A stretch of 64,000 nucleotides of DNA, from NCBI GenBank assembly GCA_027924585.1, contig BSBM01000877.1, forward strand, positions 3,969,501-4,033,500, given 5' to 3'. Shown one piece after another: positions 57,113-64,000 of this stretch. How positions within the stretch are numbered: position 1 is the stretch's first letter; the number at the start of each line of letters is the position of its first letter. The translations under genes and the position numbers were made by a program. The notes under the pieces are model-generated. The model ran no database searches, was not told where the DNA came from, and saw nothing but the letters and a program-made list of their open reading frames with translations. The DNA is from Larix kaempferi. Lineage: Eukaryota > Streptophyta > Pinopsida > Pinales > Pinaceae.

Positions 57113-57758
57113 TGTTAATTTTTCATCATTTAATTCAAAAGATGTAGGATCTTAACTGAAATAATAACATGTACAGCATATCAAGCATAAGAGACAAGAG
57201 ACAAGAGACACAAAACATTTCACCGGGGAAAACCAAGAAGGTGAAAAACCTCGCAACTTCCTCGGAGATAGAATAAGAATAAATACAAGAATCACCATGA
57301 TCAAACCCAATAGATAGATATCTTCAATAGCATGCTCCTCCTCCACTTGTGCACACCCTCCTCTTCTCTCACTAATGCAAAGTGAGTGAATAATAGAATG
57401 TGTAAAATGAGAGAGACACACTCTCTATTTATACACTAACTTGACTTGTTCTTTACTCAACTAGGTCGGCCCCAACTTAACCACTTAACATAATGCTGAC
57501 TGAACTGACCCCTACTAGGGTGGTGTAATAACCCTTTGACCCACATGACTCATACAGGGCCGACCCCATCAAGGTGGTCTAATAACCCATCAAGTATAAG
57601 TTACGACACTTACAATATAGCTTGAGACACTTGCAAGTACAACTGACGACACTTCCAATCGGAGGAATAATACATCTCCTTTGGGGATACAATAAAGTAC
57701 AAATGTAATACATACAATATACAAGTGAATATCTTCTGAAGTTACAAATACATCAACA
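57113..57758 (-). repeat. 5' LTR of element F
   Basis: 646 bp, matching 26031-26674 at about 95% by eye. Reverse TATA motif at 57425-57433. Together with its primer site at left it fixes the minus orientation. Confidence 0.9.
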
Positions 57759-60102
57759 TTTCTAGCTATGCTCAATTTTTCTAAGCCCTTCACTATTGAG
57801 AGTGATGCTTACGACAATGGACTTGGTGTTGTTCTCCTTCAAGATGAACATCCCATTGCATTCACCATCAAATCCCATTCTGGTAAGAATTTAGTTGACT
57901 CTACATATGAGAAGGAAATTGTAATGTCCCCATTCAAATAAGTGCATAGTAAGACAATCCCATCAATCCTACTAGTTTCCTAGGTTGGATGGGAACATGT
58001 GGGATGGTAATAAGGAAGCTAATAAATGATATTTAGACATTAGAAGGGTTCAAGTATTTAATAAATATGATGAATAAATAAATTCAAGAGAAATTCTAGG
58101 TGGCAAGTGGTTTTGGAGACATATGGAGGTGGTGGGACCCACACTAGCTTGATTTTTCAATGACACATGGCAGCTCTCTCTTGCCAATTCGAATTCATGG
58201 GAAGGTGAACACTCTTGGGTGAGTTGGTAAGTCATAACACATGGCATTGAGCATCTTAGGTCGAAATGGGATGGAATAGTAACCTCCATGGGAGAGGAAG
58301 AGTCAAATTGGAGACTAGTGGACACTTGGGCTAGATTCCCTAGTTTTATGACAACAATAATGAAGCATCTATGACATTTATGACAAAATTCAGACCTGAA
58401 TTCTTACACCTGACCATTATGACATGTCAGCCCCAAAAATAGGCTCAAGGAAGGCGCTCATGGAGTTGGAGGAATCCAAAGAGACTCAAATTCGAATTTG
58501 GGAGAAGATGGAAGGTTGGAACTAGGAGACAAGTGGCAAATGAGGAATATTTCCTAAATGGAAAATTATTGAATCTATTGAGAGGATTTCGACCCCTTGA
58601 AGGCTAATGTTGGTTATAAAATGTAGAAATCAAGTATGAGAATGGCTTTTGATGATTTGAGAAAAATTGCATTTGTGAAGAGAGAGCTAGTGGATGACTA
58701 GTTTCTTGCCTTAGCCAATTTCGAGGGTGAAAGATTCCCATCCAAGTTGGTGTTTGGAGAGGCCACTCAGGTCTTTCATGGTGCTTTAATGGAGTTTTTA
58801 TTTGCAGGTATCAGCTACAGGAAGTTTCATGGTTTGGTTTAGTGCAGCACTTTCTCTCCACCGTTTCCAGTTTTGAAGGCATATTCATGCTCCTTGAGGG
58901 AGGGCGTTTTTGGTGAGCACTTGTGCTTCTTGAGAGAGATTCTCATTATATATTTATGATTGTAATAGCTTCATATCCTCTGTTATTCATATTCAGAAAG
59001 TCTCAGGTCGAAATACCCACTGGTTGTATGCAAAACTATTGATTAATGAGCAAACAATGTCCATTTCCCCAATGCATTGATGTATGACACTATAATGTTG
59101 ATTATTTCGAATGGATGGATGATTCTCTGATATATTTGTGATCAATATAATGCCATGGATGTCTTCTACAAGTTTCATGTACTGTACTTGAGCATTTGAA
59201 GCATTTTTACTCAGTTTAGTTGTATTGGGAGATGAAATAGTGCCATTTCCCCAAGGGTCGAATTGGGGGTTTTTGCTGTTGAATGTGAGAGAGTTATAAC
59301 AGTATTAAAAATCAATTAATGGTGCATATGAGACCTCAATAACATACTTAACACATTATATACCTATGTTCATAAATTTGTGGGAGTTTGGAGGCATTTG
59401 GAAGGCCATTTTCAGTGTTACCCGGGGGGGATTTGATGCACAAATTACTAGTCAAAATTACCTATATTGATCAGAATACAAATCAAGTTTGCAGCAGTAT
59501 TTGGAGGTCCATAAAACATCTCTGAACCTGATATTCAAGTCTAAATACCATTAATACACTCATACAGAAGATTTGGGAGCATTTGGGATGATTTGGAGGT
59601 CAAAACAGTTAAACTAGTCAAAGGTCGAAATTGGGGAAAAAGTTGAAAAATTGGCATTTTAATAAAATTTGAAAAAGGGATATTACAGAAATGATGGCTA
59701 TTTTGCATGTAGTATAGAAGTGGCAGCCATACATATTAGGGAATCATTTATGCATCAAGATTGATCACGAGAGTCTGAAATATTTCCTAGAACAACGGAT
59801 CTCCTCCCCAGCACAATAGAAATGAGTTAGCAAACTCATGGGTTATGACTATGAGATCACTTACAAGAAGGGTAAGGACAATCTTGTGGCAGATTCTCTT
59901 TCTCGCACATTTGATGACCAAGTTTTTCTTTTGGCTATTTCTATGCCTGTTCTAAATTGGTTGCACTATGTTCAGCATGGCTATGTCAATGACTCCTCAT
60001 TAGCTCAAATCATCCAACAGTTGGCCAATAACCCTTCTGTTGTACCACATTACACTTAGGATGGTGATTCCCTGAGATACAAGGGTCGTCTGGTGCTTCC
60101 CC
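57759..60102 (+). pseudogene. Ty3-gypsy RNase H / integrase start (element J)
   Basis: Translation directly after the F LTR gives FLAMLNFSKPFTIESDA (RNase H catalytic Asp), then HPIAFTIKSHSGKN and STYEKE. The frame is interrupted by the solo LTR 57920-59687 and resumes in frame as MMAILHVV, CIKIDHESLKYFLEQRIS, GYDYEITYKKGKDNLVADSL, then the start of integrase (LRYKGRLVLP) before K cuts it at 60103. Three stops, all TAG, occur where the family has Gln, Gln and Trp. The N-terminal RT is missing at left: upstream of F no RT is seen. Confidence 0.85.
57920..59687 (+). repeat. solo LTR I in element J
   Basis: TGTAATGTCCCC to GGGATATTACA, 1768 bp, with GAAAT on both sides (57915-57919 and 59688-59692). 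Removing it and one GAAAT restores the J frame across the join. No internal region exists, so it is a product of LTR-LTR recombination. A GTTATAAAATG near 58613 may be a TATA box, favouring plus orientation. Confidence 0.85.
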
Positions 60103-60894
60103 TGTATTGGAGAAAAATCACTATGGCTTGGGAATACCACAACAGACAGATGACTACCAGAAATCTACCCAATTCTCAAAACAATGCTATTATAAATGAC
60201 AATGTTAAAACAATGGAGAAATGTAACCAACCTCAATCCAATGTTTGATGTAGATCCCCGTTGGAGCTTTCAATCCGCGCACATCCAAGCACTTGTAATA
60301 TGCAATTTAGTCTCGGCAAAAAATATCTAACAAGTACATGTGATATATAAATAACATTAACATTATCAATAACAATGGTCCATAATATCATAAGTAAATG
60401 CAACCCAATGTATAATAAATGACATTTACACCATGAATGGACAAGAATATGAGTATTTCTATTAATGAACAAGAAGAAGTACAAAGTGATACGGCCTCTT
60501 GCCAGCAACCAATCTAAACCAATAACTAGATCAATCCATTTGTGCCTCCACCACTTCAATCCTCCATGAATGGCAAACTCAAACTAGAAAGGAGTTTGGA
60601 AGGTGAACATAAATGGTTCACAACTACAAGGATCAATAAGTGCAGACTCAAGATAGGGAAAAAATCCACTACAGTGCCTTTACTCTTCTCTTCTTCCTCC
60701 CATCCATAAGCCATATGTGCTCAATATATAGTCCTCCCAAAGGTAGGTGAAAGGACTCATCGAGACATTATTTGGGTAGATGGAGAGCCAAAGGTCACCC
60801 AATGACCGCTTTTTGGGAGTAAAAAGTAATAAAATAGTGGTTTTTACCATTTTACTTGATACCCGCGGGCTATAGGGATGCAACTCGCAGGTAC
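60103..60894 (-). repeat. 3' LTR of K, inner end deleted
   Basis: Begins TGTATTGGAG like the A LTR (TGTGTTGGAG). It follows A up to A position 9292 and then jumps to A 9577. The join lies at GTAC, which is present at both A positions, so about 284 bp were lost by short-homology deletion. Confidence 0.85.
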
Positions 60895-63128
60895 ATGTCG
60901 GTATAGTACAACAATCTGATACAATGGCCATGAATAGGCAATACATAAGTAGATACATGTCATAAGTGATCATAGCTATGATCCCTCTACAGTAAGATAT
61001 GGTCTTCTGCTGAAAAGAAGACAACTGGTACAAACTGGAGGTACAAACTGCTGAAATCTGAGAGGTGATATCTCAGATGTAAAGTCAAAGTCATATGTAG
61101 CATACTGAATACCACAATCGCCTAGGGTCTTCTACACAAGTCTTCGATGGTGCAAGTCCCATCAAGTGAATAAAGGAGTTGGGGTCGAACCTGATGAGAC
61201 ATCGTCTGATTACTGGTCATTGATGTATACCGTTAACAGATGCGAGATGACCCACCGATAATGAGAATGGGCATCAAGGCACAGAGCACAATCATCAGAG
61301 TGTGAATAAATGGGTTGAAGTCGAACACTAGGATGAATCCATCAATCAGGGGACATTGGTGTATTCCCAAAACTGTTGATGGCAAGAGAACCTGCAACTA
61401 ATGACTGCAAGCCTCAAGGTACTCAACCGAACTCTAAGCCTCAAGTCCCGGAATAAATGAGTTGAGGTCAACGGAATGAGACTCACTGGAAGGAGGGCAT
61501 TAAGGCATCCCCCATCAACCAGCACGAGGTACCAGCAATGCTGAAATATTTGGAAGATCTTAGGTGAAACGGACTGACTCAATAAGGATGGCTGACACGC
61601 AATAGTCAAGATATCTGGGGAGTGGCCAACATTGGTTTCAGGACTTCCTTTGAATAGAAGCATGAGCAGATGGATAGACTCAGGCAGCATAGACTTGACA
61701 TAAACTGTGCAATGCAGGAGGCATTACAGAGGGCTCCATAATGACTGGAAGCTTAACCAATCAGTGGAGAAAACTGAGAAACAAGTACGGCTCCTAAGGT
61801 CCAACTATAGTCCCGACTCATAATGTACGGAGTGGAATGAATGCTCTGTTCAAAGGCGACACAACAACTGCCAACAAGAAATAATGACCATAATCTCGTC
61901 CGGCTTTTTGGAATATTTGATTTTTTTGTCTTTTTCATATTTGGGAAAATCTTGAAAAAAGAATAAAATTACTTATAGTACAACAAGTGAGGGAACGAGT
62001 GTCAAATAGCTAGCAAACTAGTCCCAAGCAGTGGAACATACCTATTCTCAATGCAAGGAAGTGCGTGCAGGATGTGGACACTCGGGGGTGTGTTCCCTCA
62101 GGGTCAAAGGGTCATCAAATTGTGAAGGGAAAATATATAAGCTCTGCAGGGCTCGATAGGGAAAGTGCTTAGGAACCAGGCTAACAATTGAGTAAGCGGG
62201 AGTCGGCACAAGGCTCAAGCAGCAAGCAGGATGATGCAATGCAATCACAACATGATATAACTAAGGGGAGTCCTTAAGGGAGATGGCCAGCATAAGACAA
62301 AGTAGAGTATGAGTCTTTATCGCAACATCATGGCGTGACTACAAAGGACTCCCAATCCTTAGGACAAACAACGGCATGGGCACCAAAATGCATAAGGGGG
62401 TTCTAACTAGGGTACCCATGTTCGGGAAAGCCCTACTGCCACATGACGACACTTCTATAATAGTGTGAAGGTTCTGTGTCAGTCACGAAGCGGGGTCGAA
62501 CCTAGGGTTTATGAAAATGTTCAACAGGTTAAATGCATAATGCATGTGGAAATGGCATCTAACCTATATGCCAGGTGTGAAACATACTTGCCGTAGGTGT
62601 GAAATGGATCAGAACAACTCTCGCCAAGGAAATATGTTGAAAAAACATTACTCCATGACACGATATTAGTTCATAACGGCCCAAAATGGACAAAACTATA
62701 GAAAAGTGGGTCCAAAAAATTATAAATAGTAATAAAATTTAATAATTTTCAATTCATTTGCACTATTCACTATTTTGGAGTTGAGTGGTAAGTTTGCACC
62801 TAAAATTTCAAGCATCAATTGTGGGAGCTACGAGCAACCGTTTAGCGAATCGTCCGGAGCAAGTTAGTGGTCACTGCCATACCTTTCATTTAAGTGCTTT
62901 TATTTTAATTTTGGTCGGTGGGTTATTTTGTTTGGCCAAGCCCTAAATGGCTTCGGCGTTACCCGCGGGCTGTAAGTATGCGGGTCGCGGGTAGGGCATC
63001 AAACGCGCAGTCAAAAAACTGACTGCCCATGTCTACCCGCACCTGTCTACAATATAGCCCGCAGGTATGGCCGTGAAGAAGTTTTTAAGCATGAAACTGA
63101 CTAAAAATCTCTTGCTTTGCACTCTAGG
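60895..63128. other. non-coding 3' region of K with leader of antisense gene
   Basis: Aligns with A 9577-11755 in full. No recognisable ORF. TATAAATAG at 62721-62729 matches the A candidate promoter; CACTCTAG just before the ATG at 63129 matches the A acceptor-like site. Confidence 0.6.
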
Positions 63129-64000
63129 ATGGTTCTAGAGTGGAGGGAGAGAGAGCATGACCAGGTAGATGAGGCCATGCGCAATGATTTGCAAGCACAA
63201 CAAGCACTGCAAGCATGTGGCTTATATAAATACTAGAGTCTTGGGGGCTTAAGGGCCCAAAACCTACTACTCTGTCATTTGATCAACTACTGGGATGTGG
63301 ATGCTCAACACTTCATCCTCAACGGGAAAACATTGACACTGGAAGTAGAAGATATCTATTTCATTACCGTTTGTCCCGTAGAGGGGAAGTGGCTAGTCTT
63401 CGGTCATGGACCGTGGGTGGTGGGATTACTATGCAAGACTACATAGTACAATACTATCCCGCCAACACATGACCCGTGGGAAGTCAGGTGCCGGTCAATC
63501 TCATAACGGACTTGAGCACAAAGATCATAGTGGCAACTCTAGTGCGGATCACGGGCTCCAAATCACTACATCAGGCATCCAGACTAGTGATGTTTTATGC
63601 ATCATAATGCTTGCATCCTACTATATTCGACTGGTGTACTACTCTGTTGGTGTCTATGAAGACACAACTGACAGAATGCAAAGAGGGGAAGGCCAAAAAC
63701 TTTGGGTATGGTAGCATCCTCTGCAGTTTCTTCTTTGAGAGGGTTTTGATACTTAGCCCGAGGGTGGATGTCCCTCCCCACAGTCTCTGAGATCCAGCTC
63801 TGACCCGGTGGGATGATATACTGACATGACAGGGTGGTGGCCGTCTGGCGTCACCATATACTGAGGAGTTCTTCCGCTGGTGGAACCAGCAGGTGATTTC
63901 TATCGAGGACTACCCCTATGTGGGGATAGACTTTAGACAGGACCATGACATGCTGCTCCCACTGGGTGCAGCCTTCGGAGACATCGGTGAGTACTCTTTT
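63129..64000 (+). pseudogene. plant-mobile-domain-like gene in K, partial
   Basis: Begins ATG at 63129 (MVLEWREREHDQVDEAM) and follows exon 1 of the A copy, with LLLCHLINYWDVDAQHF and LEVEDIYFIT. A one-base loss near 63368 shifts the frame; a TAG follows GLYKY and another stop lies after YPANT. A stop after MFYAS occurs in both copies (TAG in A, TAA in K). The exon end and GTGAGT donor are present at the window edge. Same family assignment and doubts as for the A copy. Confidence 0.65.

Larger units (their letters stand above)
26031..57758 (-). mobile_element. Ty1-copia-like element F, split by B and H
   Basis: The element is about 6.8 kb without the inserted B and H. Its 3' LTR is 26031-26674 and its 5' LTR 57113-57758. 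Leader blocks on either side of each insertion line up with the continuous leader of D, which proves that 29366-30122, 41243-41481 and 55315-57112 are one sequence. Flanks are ATTCT (26026-26030) and TTTCT (57759-57763), a one-mismatch duplication. Interior holds a long leader, an RT-RNase H fragment, tandem arrays and a polypurine tract. No gag, protease or integrase is visible, so F itself is probably a deletion derivative. Confidence 0.8.
60103..64000 (-). mobile_element. Tat-type element K, sister of A, partial
   Basis: Matches A from its 3' LTR start through the non-coding region into the mobile-domain gene, all in the same order, then leaves the window. The inner part of the LTR and the polypurine tract are deleted. 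It is inserted in J at 60102/60103; the far end and the second target duplication are outside. Confidence 0.85.

Overview
This window is plant nuclear DNA made almost entirely of nested LTR retrotransposons. I found no host gene, rRNA, tRNA or CRISPR array. The evidence for a plant is the mix of families: Ty3-gypsy elements of the Tat/Ogre type (tRNA-Arg-like primer sites, an extra RNase H, an antisense plant-mobile-domain gene), a Del/Tekay-type chromovirus, and a Ty1-copia family. The depth of nesting, the 4.5 kb LTRs and the lack of genes suggest a very large genome, possibly a gymnosperm. That last point is inference and I cannot fix a species.

Left half (1-23184): three generations of insertion. 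Element C, a minus-strand Ty3-gypsy, has its gag at 1-315 and a 358 bp LTR split into 1102-1197 and 22923-23184. Into that LTR went element A, a minus-strand Tat-type element (1198-22917, target duplication AACCT, 928 bp LTRs). Into the 3' LTR of A went element D (1501-8810, duplication AATAT, 604 bp LTRs), a plus-strand non-autonomous element whose interior is a non-coding leader followed by seven successive tandem-array families. Reading on the minus strand from its 5' LTR at the right, A holds leader, gag, protease, RT with its own RNase H, integrase, a second RNase H as a separate ORF, then an antisense (plus-strand) plant-mobile-domain gene with a spliceable intron, then a long non-coding 3' region.

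Middle (23185-26030): a decayed relative of the Tat 3' non-coding region, then an unassigned stretch and a possible LTR remnant.

Right half (26031-64000): element F is a minus-strand Ty1-copia-like element (26031-57758) related to D. Its interior holds only an RT-RNase H fragment and carries two later insertions. B (30123-41242, duplication CTATC) has two 724 bp LTRs that look identical and one intact gag-protease ORF with no RT or integrase. H (41482-55314, duplication AAAAG) is a plus-strand chromovirus with about 4.49 kb LTRs; its gag-pol keeps one reading frame through 16 nonsense codons. F abuts J, a plus-strand gypsy RNase H/integrase fragment. J also carries a 1768 bp solo LTR (57920-59687, duplication GAAAT) and is cut at 60103 by K, a minus-strand sister of A that runs off the window and carries a second copy of the mobile-domain gene.

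Nesting and LTR divergence agree. By rough hand counts the LTR pairs differ by about 10% in A, about 5% in F, about 4% in H, about 3% in D and 0% in B. B is the youngest insertion and the only one with a large intact ORF.
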